A stretch of 38,314 bases of DNA from an uncultured Aurantimonas sp. (GCA_947488615.1 CANKZU010000026.1:1-38314); one strand, 5' to 3'; counted from the first letter of the stretch, positions 17,083-24,237 are shown. The notes: a model not told the origin generated them from the sequence alone. A program made the numbers and translations.

Positions 17083-17118
17083 AAAGGCCCGCGGCGAGCG
17101 CTCGCCGCGGGCCTTTTT
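17083..17118 (+). terminator. rpsA intrinsic terminator
   Basis: A perfect 16-pair inverted repeat (AAAGGCCCGCGGCGAG with its complement) around CG, ending in TTTTT. It lies 56 bases after the rpsA stop. It is symmetrical enough to act also against minus-strand readthrough from hslV. Confidence 0.93.
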
Positions 17119-17177
17119 CATGGGTTGATCTTTGCATCAGCCGAGCGAGCGGGCTGTGGGCCCGATCCCCGCAACCT

Positions 17178-17744
17178 TCACCCCGACGTATCGAGGCTCT
17201 CCATAACCACATTGCTGTTGGTGTAGATGCAGATCTCGGCGGCGATCTTCATCGCCCGGCGGGCAATCTCCGCGGCGTCGTAATCTGTCTCGGCGAGCGC
17301 CCGCGCGGCGGCCAGCGCGTAATTGCCGCCCGAGCCGATGGCGATGACGCCGTTCTCCGGCTCCAGCACGTCGCCATTGCCGGTCAGCGTCAGCGTCACC
17401 TGTTTGTCGGCGACGATCATCATCGCTTCCAGTCGCCGCAGATAACGGTCGGTCCGCCAGTCCTTGGCGAGCTCGACACAGGCGCGCATGAGCTGGTCGG
17501 GATATTGTTCGAGCTTGGCCTCCAGCCGCTCCAGCAGCGTGAAGGCGTCGGCCGTCGCCCCGGCGAAGCCGGCGATCACGGCGCCCTCCTTGCCGATCCG
17601 GCGGACCTTTCTGGCGTTGCCCTTCATCACGGTGTTGCCGAGCGACACCTGGCCGTCGCCGGCAATCACCACCTTGCCGCCCTTGCGGACCGTGACGATG
17701 GTGGTGCCGTAGATCGTGGCCGGGTCGTGGTTCTGAATGCTCAT
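17178..17744 (-). CDS. hslV: HslV peptidase of the HslUV protease
   Basis: A 188-residue proteasome-like threonine peptidase that forms the proteolytic double hexamer of HslUV (ClpQY), capped by the ATPase HslU. The propeptide ends at G13 and the nucleophile is T14 (IYGTTIVTVRKGG). Further family motifs are VIAGDGQVSLGNTVMKGNA, IAGFAGATADAFTLLERLE and the end ICIYTNSNVVMESL. An in-frame upstream ATG at 17813 would add 23 residues that do not belong to the family; the chosen start has AAGGA at correct spacing. Its partner hslU is not adjacent: it lies at 30363 on the other strand. Confidence 0.96.
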   Translation of the reverse strand: MSIQNHDPATIYGTTIVTVRKGGKVVIAGDGQVSLGNTVMKGNARKVRRIGKEGAVIAGFAGATADAFTLLERLEAKLEQYPDQLMRACVELAKDWRTDRYLRRLEAMMIVADKQVTLTLTGNGDVLEPENGVIAIGSGGNYALAAARALAETDYDAAEIARRAMKIAAEICIYTNSNVVMESLDTSG

Positions 17745-17809
17745 AGTCGCGTCCTTTTCATCCGCGTCCCATGTGGACCCGGCAAAAGGGATTGCCAAGT
17801 GGGGTCGGA

Positions 17810-18223
17810 TCACCCAACCGTCTTACGCGGCCGACCGCCCTTGGCCCCGTTCGTTCGAGACGCGGCGATCTTCGCTGCTGTCCGGGCCTTTCCGCCTTTG
17901 CGCGCCACGTCGACGAAGGAGCGTGTTCCGAACACCCCGGCCATCAAGCCGGCAATGGTGAAGTCGGCGTCGAGCCTTTCCCAATGCAGCCCGTCATCTC
18001 CGAGAATTTCGACATCCGCCAGTTCGGCGTCCGACGCCTTTTCCAGCCCCTGGAGGGACCGGGCCGGGACCATGAAAGCGGCTCCGTTGAGGAATTCGAC
18101 GATGATCAGGCCGGTCTGCGGGTCATAGTAGACCGAAGAGGGTCGCGGTTGCCCGGCACCGGCCTGCTCGCCGCGCCGCGTCGCTGCGTCGTACTCGGCA
18201 TCTGTCAGGTCGAACTCAGCCAT
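17810..18223 (-). CDS. DUF2442 protein with AT-hook-like tail
   Basis: A 137-residue protein whose middle (YYDPQTGLIIVEFLNGAAFMV, then ADVEILGDDGLHWERLDADF and IAGLMAGVFG) fits DUF2442. The C-terminus is basic and ends NGAKGGRPRKTVG, where GGRPRK resembles an AT-hook, so DNA binding is plausible. It is the second gene of a pair with DUF4160, overlapping it by eight bases, with GGGAGGAAA just before its ATG. DUF4160/DUF2442 pairs occur widely and are suspected toxin-antitoxin modules. In that reading this DNA-binding member would be the antitoxin and repressor. I infer that from layout, not from known biochemistry. Confidence 0.8.
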   Translation of the reverse strand: MAEFDLTDAEYDAATRRGEQAGAGQPRPSSVYYDPQTGLIIVEFLNGAAFMVPARSLQGLEKASDAELADVEILGDDGLHWERLDADFTIAGLMAGVFGTRSFVDVARKGGKARTAAKIAASRTNGAKGGRPRKTVG

Positions 18224-18449
18224 GAATTTCCTCCCACCGCCGGAGCAGCGCTGCCTGGTGTTCCGCCACCAACGCGAGCGCTTTGCGCAATTCGCCCCTC
18301 GTCATGCGCCTTTTCTCGATCACCGTCGGGCGTGCACCGGTCAGATCGATACGGGCCTGCCCATCGCCGTAGACATGAACGTGCGCCGGTTCGTGGTCGT
18401 TGAGGTAGATAACGACGCGCATTGCGAGGGCGCGCAAGACAGTCACCAT
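18216..18449 (-). CDS. DUF4160 protein
   Basis: A 77-residue protein with the DUF4160 signature: VTVLRALAMRVVIYLNDHE and PAHVHVYGDGQARIDL, where the HxH pair after a DHEP segment is the family mark. The C-terminal half is a helix (LRKALALVAEHQAALLRRW). The start at 18449 agrees with family members, which begin MPTVLR or similar. No ribosome site precedes it. The candidate promoter places the transcript start on or beside the ATG, which suggests leaderless translation. It is first in the two-gene unit with DUF2442 between hslV and hisB. It may be the toxin of a suspected toxin-antitoxin pair; no catalytic residues are established. Confidence 0.8.
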   Translation of the reverse strand: MVTVLRALAMRVVIYLNDHEPAHVHVYGDGQARIDLTGARPTVIEKRRMTRGELRKALALVAEHQAALLRRWEEIHG

Positions 18450-18454
18450 GCCGG

Positions 18455-18483
18455 TATTTAACCCAACTTGTTGGGTTTTTCAA
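18455..18483 (-). promoter_or_regulatory. promoter with palindromic operator in the spacer
   Basis: On the minus strand TTGAAA (18483-18478) and TAAATA (18460-18455) are separated by exactly 17 bases. The sequence AACCCAAC-AA-GTTGGGTT (18477-18460) is a palindrome with eight-base arms that fills the spacer and touches the -10. The DUF4160 ATG begins five bases after the -10, so the predicted +1 falls on the start codon. A regulator bound here would block RNA polymerase directly. Confidence 0.7.
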
Positions 18484-18621
18484 TGACGCGCCGATTTGGG
18501 ACAGAGGCGGTCAATCTACGTGATTGCAAGGGAATGTGCCGAGCTCTCCGGCATATGACCCCATGACAGCGCCACGGCCCCGGTGCTAGAAGCCGGGCGA
18601 CATCCGCGAGAAGGTGACATC

Positions 18622-19230
18622 ATGGGCGAGACAGCCGGGCGGCGCGACGCCGTCGTCGAGAGAAAGACCAAGGAAACCGAGATCCGCGTCCGCGTCGATC
18701 TCGACGGCACCGGCCGGTCGACGATCGCCACCGGCGTCGGCTTCTTCGACCACATGCTGGAACAGCTGTCGCGCCATTCGCTGATCGACATGGACGTCGC
18801 CGCCAAGGGCGACCTCCACATCGACGATCACCACACGGTCGAGGACACCGGCATCGCGCTCGGCCAGGCGATCAGACAAGCGCTCGGCGAGCGGCGCGGC
18901 ATCCGCCGCTACGCCTCGCTCGACCTGGCCATGGACGAGTGCCTGACACGCGCCGCGATCGACGTGTCGGGCCGGCCGTTCCTGGTGTTTTCCGCCGATT
19001 TCACCCGCGACAAGATCGGCGACTTCGACACGGAGCTGGTGCGCGAGTTCTTCCAGGCGCTGGCCCAGAACGCCGGTGTGACGCTGCATGTTACCAATCT
19101 GGCCGGGGCCAACGCCCACCACATCGCCGAGACCTGCTTCAAGGCGGTGGCCCGCGTCCTCGGCGACGCCGTGGCGATCGATCCCCGCCAGGCCGACCTC
19201 GTTCCGTCCACCAAGGGCACGCTGGCGTGA
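18622..19230 (+). CDS. hisB: imidazoleglycerol-phosphate dehydratase
   Basis: A 202-residue enzyme that removes water from imidazole glycerol phosphate, the seventh step of histidine synthesis. Metal-binding histidine motifs are present: GVGFFDHMLEQLSRHS, GDLHIDDHHTVEDTGIALGQ, and GANAHHIAETCFKAVAR near the end. The length is that of the stand-alone enzyme without the phosphatase domain found in enterobacteria. The frame opens earlier, but the ATG at 18622 has AAGGTGA just before it and gives the usual N-terminus. It heads the his cluster and is divergent from hslV and the DUF4160/DUF2442 pair. Confidence 0.96.
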   Translation: MGETAGRRDAVVERKTKETEIRVRVDLDGTGRSTIATGVGFFDHMLEQLSRHSLIDMDVAAKGDLHIDDHHTVEDTGIALGQAIRQALGERRGIRRYASLDLAMDECLTRAAIDVSGRPFLVFSADFTRDKIGDFDTELVREFFQALAQNAGVTLHVTNLAGANAHHIAETCFKAVARVLGDAVAIDPRQADLVPSTKGTLA

Positions 19231-19255
19231 GCCGGGGCGCCCGACCGAGGCGAGC

Positions 19256-19735
19256 ATGGCGCTGACCCGCTTCATCGTCTTCGAGCCGCCGGAGGGCCAG
19301 CGGACGAAGGACGCCGTGTTCGTGCGCGACGCGTTTTCGTTCTGGGCGCTGCTGTTCACCTTTCTCTGGCTGTTCCGCCATGGCCTCTGGATCGCGGGGC
19401 TTGCCGCGCTGGGCCTGTCCGTCGCGATCACCCTGCTGGGCGAGCAAGGTTTCGAGCTCACGGCGGCTGTCCTGCAGGCGCTGCTTGGAATCCTGATCGC
19501 GCTGGAGGGGCCGAGCCTTCGCGCCGCGCGCTACCGGCGGAGAGGCTGGCGCGAGGTGGCCGCCTTCCAGGCCGGCGATCTGGCGGAGGCGGAACTGAGA
19601 TACTATGGCGGCCGGCCGGGCTCCGGCGGGCCGGCGACACCCCCGGCGCTCGCCGCCGCGCCGTGGACGACCGAGCGCCACAAACCGGCGCCAGCGCGCA
19701 CCGGCGGGTTCTTCGACGCGACGGGAGCGCGATAA
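19256..19735 (+). CDS. DUF2628 membrane protein
   Basis: A 159-residue protein starting TRFIVFEPPEGQRTKDAVFV, with two or three hydrophobic helices (about residues 27-45, 49-63 and 69-88) and a soluble tail rich in proline and alanine ending FFDATGAR. The opening and helix arrangement fit DUF2628, a family that regularly lies between hisB and hisH in Rhizobiales. Function is unknown. GAGG precedes the ATG, 25 bases after hisB. Its stop overlaps the hisH start (TAATG), so hisH translation is likely coupled to it. Confidence 0.85.
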   Translation: MALTRFIVFEPPEGQRTKDAVFVRDAFSFWALLFTFLWLFRHGLWIAGLAALGLSVAITLLGEQGFELTAAVLQALLGILIALEGPSLRAARYRRRGWREVAAFQAGDLAEAELRYYGGRPGSGGPATPPALAAAPWTTERHKPAPARTGGFFDATGAR

Positions 19736-20388
19736 TGCAGACGGTGGCGATCATTGACTACGGCTCGGGCAATCTGCACTCGGCGACGAAAGCCTTCGAG
19801 CGCGCCGCGCGCGAGACCGGTATTGCCGCCGAGATCGTTCTCACGGCCGAGCCGGAAACCGTGCGGCGGGCCGACCGGATCGTCCTGCCGGGCGTCGGCG
19901 CCTTTGCCGATTGCCGCGCCGGGCTCGATGCCGTCCCCGGCATGGTCGCGGCGCTGCGCGAATCGGTGGAAGCCAAGGCGCGGCCGTTCCTCGGAATCTG
20001 CGTCGGCATGCAGCTGATGGCCGAGCGCGGGCTGGAAAAGACCGTCACGCCGGGACTCGGCTGGATCGCCGGCGACGTCGAGAAAATGGTGCCGTCCGAT
20101 CCGTCGCTGAAACTCCCGCAGATCGGCTGGAACACGATTCACGTGAGACACGACCATCCGCTGCTGACCGGCATTGCGACCGGCGAGACGGGTCTGCACG
20201 CCTATTTCGTGCATTCCTATCAGCTCGTCGCGAGGAACGACGCCGATATCGTCGCCACGACCGACTATGGCGGCCCCGTCACCGCGGTCGTCGCCAGCGG
20301 CAACAAGGCCGGCACTCAGTTTCACCCCGAAAAGAGCCAGCGCTTCGGCCTGGCCCTGATCGGCAATTTCCTCCGGTGGAGGCCTTGA
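19735..20388 (+). CDS. hisH: imidazole glycerol phosphate synthase, glutamine amidotransferase subunit
   Basis: A 217-residue class I glutaminase that supplies ammonia to HisF. The nucleophile is C89 in FLGICVGMQLM, with H197 and E199 in FHPEKSQRFG. The oxyanion region VLPGVGAFADC is also present. The normal partner gene order hisH-hisA-hisF is broken directly after this gene by a two-gene insert. The last sense codon is followed by TGAG and then 69 bases to the next start. A parS-like sequence falls inside the coding region at 20135-20150. Confidence 0.96.
   Translation: MQTVAIIDYGSGNLHSATKAFERAARETGIAAEIVLTAEPETVRRADRIVLPGVGAFADCRAGLDAVPGMVAALRESVEAKARPFLGICVGMQLMAERGLEKTVTPGLGWIAGDVEKMVPSDPSLKLPQIGWNTIHVRHDHPLLTGIATGETGLHAYFVHSYQLVARNDADIVATTDYGGPVTAVVASGNKAGTQFHPEKSQRFGLALIGNFLRWRP
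20135..20150. other. parS-like sequence inside hisH (13/16)
   Basis: CGATTCACGTGAGACA differs from the parS consensus at positions 1, 3 and 13 and keeps the TTCACGTGA core. It encodes part of IHVRHD, so it may be coincidence. Confidence 0.3.
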
Positions 20389-20406
20389 GCGAGACACCAC
20401 GGTGGC

Positions 20407-20436
20407 TTGGCGATAGTGAGCCTCCTATGTGATAAT
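20407..20436 (+). promoter_or_regulatory. candidate promoter of the hisH-hisA islet
   Basis: TTGGCG (20407-20412) and GATAAT (20431-20436) are 18 bases apart. A transcript would start near 20443, 15 bases before the small gene, leaving room for its GAGGT ribosome site. This suggests the insert carries its own promoter, which could also drive hisA. Confidence 0.45.
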
Positions 20437-20457
20437 GGTTACAGAAGCGAGGTTGTC

Positions 20458-20649
20458 ATGTCCGAAACCGTATCTAAGGACAAGCCGAGAGCCGGGGTCA
20501 GCTATGTGGTCCGAAAGGCCAGAAAGGGTGATCGAGTGTTCTCCGACGTCACGTTACCGAATGGATCGATAGTTCGACGGGTTGATAAGGAAGTTCACGA
20601 GCGCGCTTTGAGGCGCGTAGCGGAAAAATACAGAGAAATTAAGAAGTGA
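20458..20649 (+). CDS. small basic protein of unknown function
   Basis: A 63-residue, strongly basic protein with many lysines and arginines (KARKGDRVFSDVTLPNGSIV, then a helical end RALRRVAEKYREIKK). The earlier in-frame ATG at 20407 coincides with the -35 of the predicted promoter and lacks a ribosome site, so the ATG at 20458 with GAGGT before it is preferred. The charge and the beta-turn-helix layout suggest binding to nucleic acid or to the partner protein. I recognise no family. It overlaps the next gene by four bases (GTGA), so the two are co-translated. It is part of a two-gene insert in the his operon. Confidence 0.7.
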   Translation: MSETVSKDKPRAGVSYVVRKARKGDRVFSDVTLPNGSIVRRVDKEVHERALRRVAEKYREIKK

Positions 20650-21161
20650 ACGAACCCGAGCGTCCGCAAAAGAACGCGACTGCATACAATAAGGTCCTTG
20701 AGCATTACGTCGGCTCCGATACATCGAAGGTCGATCTTGTCGGGCTCGTGGCCTACGCCCTCTACAAGCGTCAAAAGCGGGACTGGCTGATTCGTTTTCG
20801 CCTTGAGCACGCCGGTCGCGATCCGACAGAAGCGGAGGTCGCAGCGTTAACCAGCGGTTACCTCACAGATGACCTTCGGGATACGCTTTACGAACGCGCG
20901 ACCGACATCCTTAGCGATTACGCTGAGACCTTCGTGGAGGCTGCAGAGCCGCGCATCCGTGAGGACGCAATCGCGTCCGAAACCCTTCGTCAAGCGCGCG
21001 AAATCAAGGAATCGATTACATCCAATTCCGGGTTCGCGCGGCAGGTGGGAACCGGCATCGTGGCCACCGCCCTTTGGACGCTGCTGGTCACCGCTTTGGT
21101 CTTGACTGGATTGGCTTTCGGCTCGGACCTCGTCGATATGTGGAAAGCTGTGGAGCAGTAA
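20646..21161 (+). CDS. unknown protein with C-terminal membrane anchor
   Basis: A 171-residue protein starting at GTG within the stop of the previous gene. The N-terminal segment DLVGLVAYALYKRQKRDWLI is amphipathic and distinctive. A charged helical middle follows (ATDILSDYAETFVEAAEP, then LRQAREIKESITSN). One strong membrane helix lies near the end (VATALWTLLVTALVLTGLAF) with a short tail. This is a tail-anchored topology, with the soluble part probably cytoplasmic. I have an impression of similar proteins with the 'VGLVAYALYKR' segment elsewhere in Rhizobiales but cannot name a family. It ends at 21161, immediately before the hisA reading frame, and its GGAG near the end may serve hisA. Confidence 0.8.
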   Translation: MNEPERPQKNATAYNKVLEHYVGSDTSKVDLVGLVAYALYKRQKRDWLIRFRLEHAGRDPTEAEVAALTSGYLTDDLRDTLYERATDILSDYAETFVEAAEPRIREDAIASETLRQAREIKESITSNSGFARQVGTGIVATALWTLLVTALVLTGLAFGSDLVDMWKAVEQ

Positions 21162-21162
21162 T

Positions 21163-21915
21163 ATCCCCAATACCATCCCCATTCTCTTCCCCGCCATCGA
21201 CCTCAAGGACGGCGCCTGCGTGCGCCTGAAGCTCGGCCTCATGGACCAGGCGACCGTCTACAACGCCGATCCGGTCGCGCAGGCGCGGGACTTTCGCGGC
21301 GCCGGGTTTTCCCACCTGCACGTCGTCGACCTCAACGGCGCCTTTGAGGGGCGGGCCGTCAACGATCGGGCGGTGGAAGCCATCGTCGCGGCCGTCGGCG
21401 CCGACATGACAATCCAGCTCGGCGGCGGCATCCGATCAATGGCCGACATCGAGCGCTGGCTGGACAAGGGTCTGGCGCGGGTCATCCTCGGCACGGTCGC
21501 CGTGCGCGATCCGGAGCTGGTGAAACGGGCCGCGCGCGCGTTTCCGGACCGGATCGCCGTCGGGATCGACGCCAAGGGCGGCAAGGTCGCCGTCGAGGGC
21601 TGGGCGGAGACGTCCGAGCTGACAGCCGTCGATCTGGCCCGGCGGTTCGAGGACGCGGGCGTTGCCGCGATCATCTACACCGACATCGACCGGGACGGGG
21701 TGCTGGCCGGCATCAACTGGGATTCCACCATCGATCTCGCCGAGGCCATTTCCATTCCCGTCATCGCGTCCGGCGGCCTCGCCTCGCTCGCCGACGTCGT
21801 GCGGCTGACGATGCCCGACGCGCACAAACTCGAAGGCGCGATCTCCGGCCGCGCGCTCTATGACGGGCGGATCGACGCGCGGGAAGCGCTGAAGGTCCTG
21901 GAGGGGGCGGACTGA
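21163..21915 (+). CDS. hisA: phosphoribosylformimino-5-aminoimidazole carboxamide ribotide isomerase, no canonical start
   Basis: This TIM-barrel isomerase carries out the fourth step of histidine synthesis. The barrel is complete: ILFPAIDLKDGACVRLKLG with the catalytic Asp in PAIDL, VQ-type strand IQLGGGIRSM, VGIDAKGGKVAVEGW, IIYTDIDRDGVLAGIN and VIASGGLASL. The in-frame stretch between the upstream stop (21103) and the barrel contains no ATG, GTG or TTG. The first GTG, at 21220, would delete the catalytic Asp. Relatives begin MILFPAID; here the Met codon is replaced by CCC (21178). I place the start at ATC 21163, seven bases after GGAG, only as the best guess. ATC 21175 and ATT 21181 are alternatives. 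Either an AUC/AUU start with coupling to the preceding stop, or a crippled gene, is possible. Confidence 0.85.
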   Translation: MPNTIPILFPAIDLKDGACVRLKLGLMDQATVYNADPVAQARDFRGAGFSHLHVVDLNGAFEGRAVNDRAVEAIVAAVGADMTIQLGGGIRSMADIERWLDKGLARVILGTVAVRDPELVKRAARAFPDRIAVGIDAKGGKVAVEGWAETSELTAVDLARRFEDAGVAAIIYTDIDRDGVLAGINWDSTIDLAEAISIPVIASGGLASLADVVRLTMPDAHKLEGAISGRALYDGRIDAREALKVLEGAD

Positions 21916-21927
21916 CAGCATCCGAAA

Positions 21928-21943
21928 TGTTTCACGTGAAGCA
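21928..21943. other. parS site (15/16)
   Basis: TGTTTCACGTGAAGCA matches the chromosomal parS consensus TGTTTCACGTGAAACA at all but position 14. It is intergenic, 12 bases after hisA. ParB binds such sites and spreads to organise and segregate the origin region. Confidence 0.8.
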
Positions 21944-22015
21944 GCCCGGAGCGCTCAACCGGTCGGAGCGATCGCGTCGTTTGATCGACGCCGGCGCCGG
22001 CGCTAGAGTTCCTCT

Positions 22016-22573
22016 ATGAACATTCAGCAGAATGCCATCCGGACCGCTGACGATTTCCTGCGCTGGAACGAAGGGCGCGAGGGCAAGCGCGAGTTCGTGC
22101 GCGGGAGGGTCGTGGAGATGATGACCGGCGGCACACGGCGACACGCCGAGCTGGCATTGCAACTGGCCTTCGTGTTGAAGACCCGACTGCCCGATACCGA
22201 ATTTCTCGTCACGGTTGCTGATTTCGCGGTCCGCACGCCCTTCGGCGTTCGCTATCCCGATGTCATGGTGACCCGGCGCGAGGGCGATCCGTCTGATCTC
22301 GCCACGGACTGCTCGGTTTTGGTCGCCGAGATTCTGTCGCCTTCGTCCCTGGCTGTCGACTTCAGCGAGAAAGCCGGAGAATACACGGCAATTCCGTCGC
22401 TTGCCCATTATCTCGTGCTCTCGCAGGACGAGCCACGGGTTTGGCTCTGGCGTCGAGGAGAGGGCGGCGACTTCGGCAAACCGGAGATGATCGTGGGGGG
22501 CGAGGAGACAGTCCCGCTTCCCGGCCTCGGCGTGGAGGTGACGCTCGGCGAAGTCTATCGCGACATAGGCTGA
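22016..22573 (+). CDS. Uma2 family (DUF820) endonuclease-like protein, copy 1
   Basis: A 185-residue protein with the Uma2/DUF820 layout, a restriction-endonuclease-like fold. The likely catalytic acids are in GVRYPDVMV and VAEILSPSSLAVDF, followed by EKAGEYTAIPSLAHYLVL and a final PLPGLGVEV turn. Uma2 genes occur in many paralogous copies in cyanobacteria and scattered bacteria; their cellular role is not established, and domesticated transposon nucleases and defence have been proposed. This copy and the one at 23525 are the same length and share about two-thirds of residues. They flank a hydrolase gene on the other strand. The group is inserted between hisA and hisF. Confidence 0.88.
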   Translation: MNIQQNAIRTADDFLRWNEGREGKREFVRGRVVEMMTGGTRRHAELALQLAFVLKTRLPDTEFLVTVADFAVRTPFGVRYPDVMVTRREGDPSDLATDCSVLVAEILSPSSLAVDFSEKAGEYTAIPSLAHYLVLSQDEPRVWLWRRGEGGDFGKPEMIVGGEETVPLPGLGVEVTLGEVYRDIG

Positions 22574-22592
22574 ACTGATTTTTTTTCGACGC

Positions 22593-23456
22593 TCACGATG
22601 GCGCGGCCGCCGCGTCGAGCGCCTCCAAAAACGCTGCCACGGCCCGGTTGAAGGCCTCGGGCGCATCGAGATTGGCGACATGGCCGCCCTTAACGCGGAC
22701 GATCTCGGCGCGACCGATCCGGCGGGCGATTTCGGCGGCATGGTCGACCACAAGCGCCACTTCGTCATCGCCCAGAATGACCAGGCATGGAATATCGAGC
22801 GAGCGGATCGCCGCCGGGTCCGCCGCCACGATCGCCTCGTAGGTCGCGAGGATCGCCGCCGGCGGCATGGTGGCGAAGCCGGCGATGAAATGCCGTTCGG
22901 CGTCGGCTCCGACCCATTTTTTCCCGAATGCCGCCCGAACCGAGGCGATACCCAGCCGCGCCGTGCGGCGCTGGCCGAAAAGCTGGAACAGCGGCGACAG
23001 GATGCGCTGCGGGCCCAGTGCTTCCAGGATCGATCGCACCGGGCCGTGGAGCGAGAGGGCGAGCGGCGTGTCGGCGAGGATCAGCGCTTCGACGCGCTCG
23101 GGCTGTCGCGCCGCCATCTCCAGCGCCACCATGCCGCCAAGCGACACCCCGCCGAGCGACACGCGATCGATGCCGAGCGTGTCGAGGAACCGGAATCCAT
23201 CCTCGGCGAGGGTTTCCACCGAGAGGCCGGCGGTATCGCCACGCGTGTCACCGTGGCCGCGGAAATCGGGGGCGACGATCCGCCGAGACTGCGACAGTGC
23301 CGGAATCTGCGCCGACCACACCGCGTTGGTTTGGACCGCGCCATGCAACAGCAGCAGGGGCGGGACACCCGTCTCGGTGGCCGACGCGGCATCGCGATAG
23401 GCGACCGTCAGATCGCCGGCCTCGATTGTCCGTTGTCGCGCCGCGTCACTCGCCAT
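22593..23456 (-). CDS. alpha/beta hydrolase
   Basis: A 287-residue cytoplasmic alpha/beta hydrolase. Oxyanion loop LLLLHGAVQTNAVW, nucleophile elbow GGVSLGGMVAL (S105), acid in ILGDDEVAL (D230 or D231), and base in VKGGHVANLDAPEAF (H259) are all present. The pattern VAPDFRGHGDTRG is typical of the 3-oxoadipate enol-lactonase and non-heme peroxidase-like branch. No aromatic-degradation genes are nearby, so the substrate is unknown. It is on the opposite strand to both Uma2 copies and to the his genes; transcription from it would oppose hisA-hisF readthrough. Confidence 0.92.
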   Translation of the reverse strand: MASDAARQRTIEAGDLTVAYRDAASATETGVPPLLLLHGAVQTNAVWSAQIPALSQSRRIVAPDFRGHGDTRGDTAGLSVETLAEDGFRFLDTLGIDRVSLGGVSLGGMVALEMAARQPERVEALILADTPLALSLHGPVRSILEALGPQRILSPLFQLFGQRRTARLGIASVRAAFGKKWVGADAERHFIAGFATMPPAAILATYEAIVAADPAAIRSLDIPCLVILGDDEVALVVDHAAEIARRIGRAEIVRVKGGHVANLDAPEAFNRAVAAFLEALDAAAAPS

Positions 23457-23524
23457 TGCCGCTCCAGAACGCTTTGATGGATTGGGCCTTCATCGAAGAC
23501 CGGTTCGGCTCTATCATGCTCGCC

Positions 23525-24082
23525 ATGAATATCCAGGCATCGGCCATCAAAACGGCGGACGACTTCCTGCGCTGGAACGAGGGGCGCGAGGGAAAGCGCG
23601 AATTCGTGCGGGGGAGGATCGTCGAGATGATGGTCAACGTATCGCGGAACCACGCCAAGCTGGCTTATCTGCTGGGCTTGGCACTTGGCGCGAAACTCGA
23701 CCTCGCCGCCTTCGACATCGGCTCGGCGGATTTCGCCGTGAAAACGCCCGCCGGGATTCGCTATCCGGACGTCTTCGTCGACCGGGCCGGCGGCAGCGGT
23801 TCGGACCTTGCTGCTCGCGAACCGGTTCTTTTGGCGGAAATCCTGTCGCCCTCCTCGCTTGCCGTCGATTTCGGCGAAAAGGCCGAGGAATACACCGCGA
23901 TCCCGTCGCTTTCGCACTATCTCGTGCTGTCGCAGGACGAGCCCCGCGTCTGGCTGTGGAGCCGGGACAAGGAAGGGGCTTTCGCCAAGCCGGAGATGAT
24001 CGTCGGACGCGACGAGACCGTGCCTCTCACCGGCCTCGGCGTCACGCTGGCCCTTGCCGATCTGTATCGCGGCATCGCATAA
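23525..24082 (+). CDS. Uma2 family (DUF820) endonuclease-like protein, copy 2
   Basis: A 185-residue paralogue of the gene at 22016. The two share nearly identical blocks (TADDFLRWNEGREGKREFV, EILSPSSLAVDF, HYLVLSQDEPRVWLW) and differ mostly around residues 37-70. The predicted catalytic positions are kept (GIRYPDVFV, LLAEILSPSS, EKAEEYTAI). The frame is open far upstream, but that part is antisense of the hydrolase; the ATG at 23525 gives the same N-terminus as copy 1. A divergence hot spot in the middle with conserved ends may reflect changed target choice. It lies 155 bases ahead of hisF. Confidence 0.88.
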   Translation: MNIQASAIKTADDFLRWNEGREGKREFVRGRIVEMMVNVSRNHAKLAYLLGLALGAKLDLAAFDIGSADFAVKTPAGIRYPDVFVDRAGGSGSDLAAREPVLLAEILSPSSLAVDFGEKAEEYTAIPSLSHYLVLSQDEPRVWLWSRDKEGAFAKPEMIVGRDETVPLTGLGVTLALADLYRGIA

Positions 24083-24237
24083 GGTCCAAAGTTCAGACCG
24101 CACCGGACCCGTCTCTTGCCGCTTCAGACCCGATCGCCTTGGCCGCCAGGCCGACTCTCGACCGCCGTGGCAGCCGCGATGATCCGGACCTGCACCAGCG
24201 GCGCCAGAACAGGCGCTGGCAGAAAGGCGACCGCCCC

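Noticed and set aside
18460..18480. Plus-strand intrinsic terminator made by the AACCCAAC/GTTGGGTT palindrome plus T-run
   Set aside because: The two-base spacer is too short for an RNA hairpin loop without opening pairs, no plus-strand gene ends before it, and it fits a promoter spacer on the minus strand exactly.
21220..21915. hisA starting at GTG 21220
   Set aside because: It would delete PAIDLKDG with the catalytic Asp, and the conserved sequence continues upstream in frame.
22574..22592. T-run after Uma2 copy 1 as a terminator
   Set aside because: TTTTTTTT is present but no stable stem precedes it.
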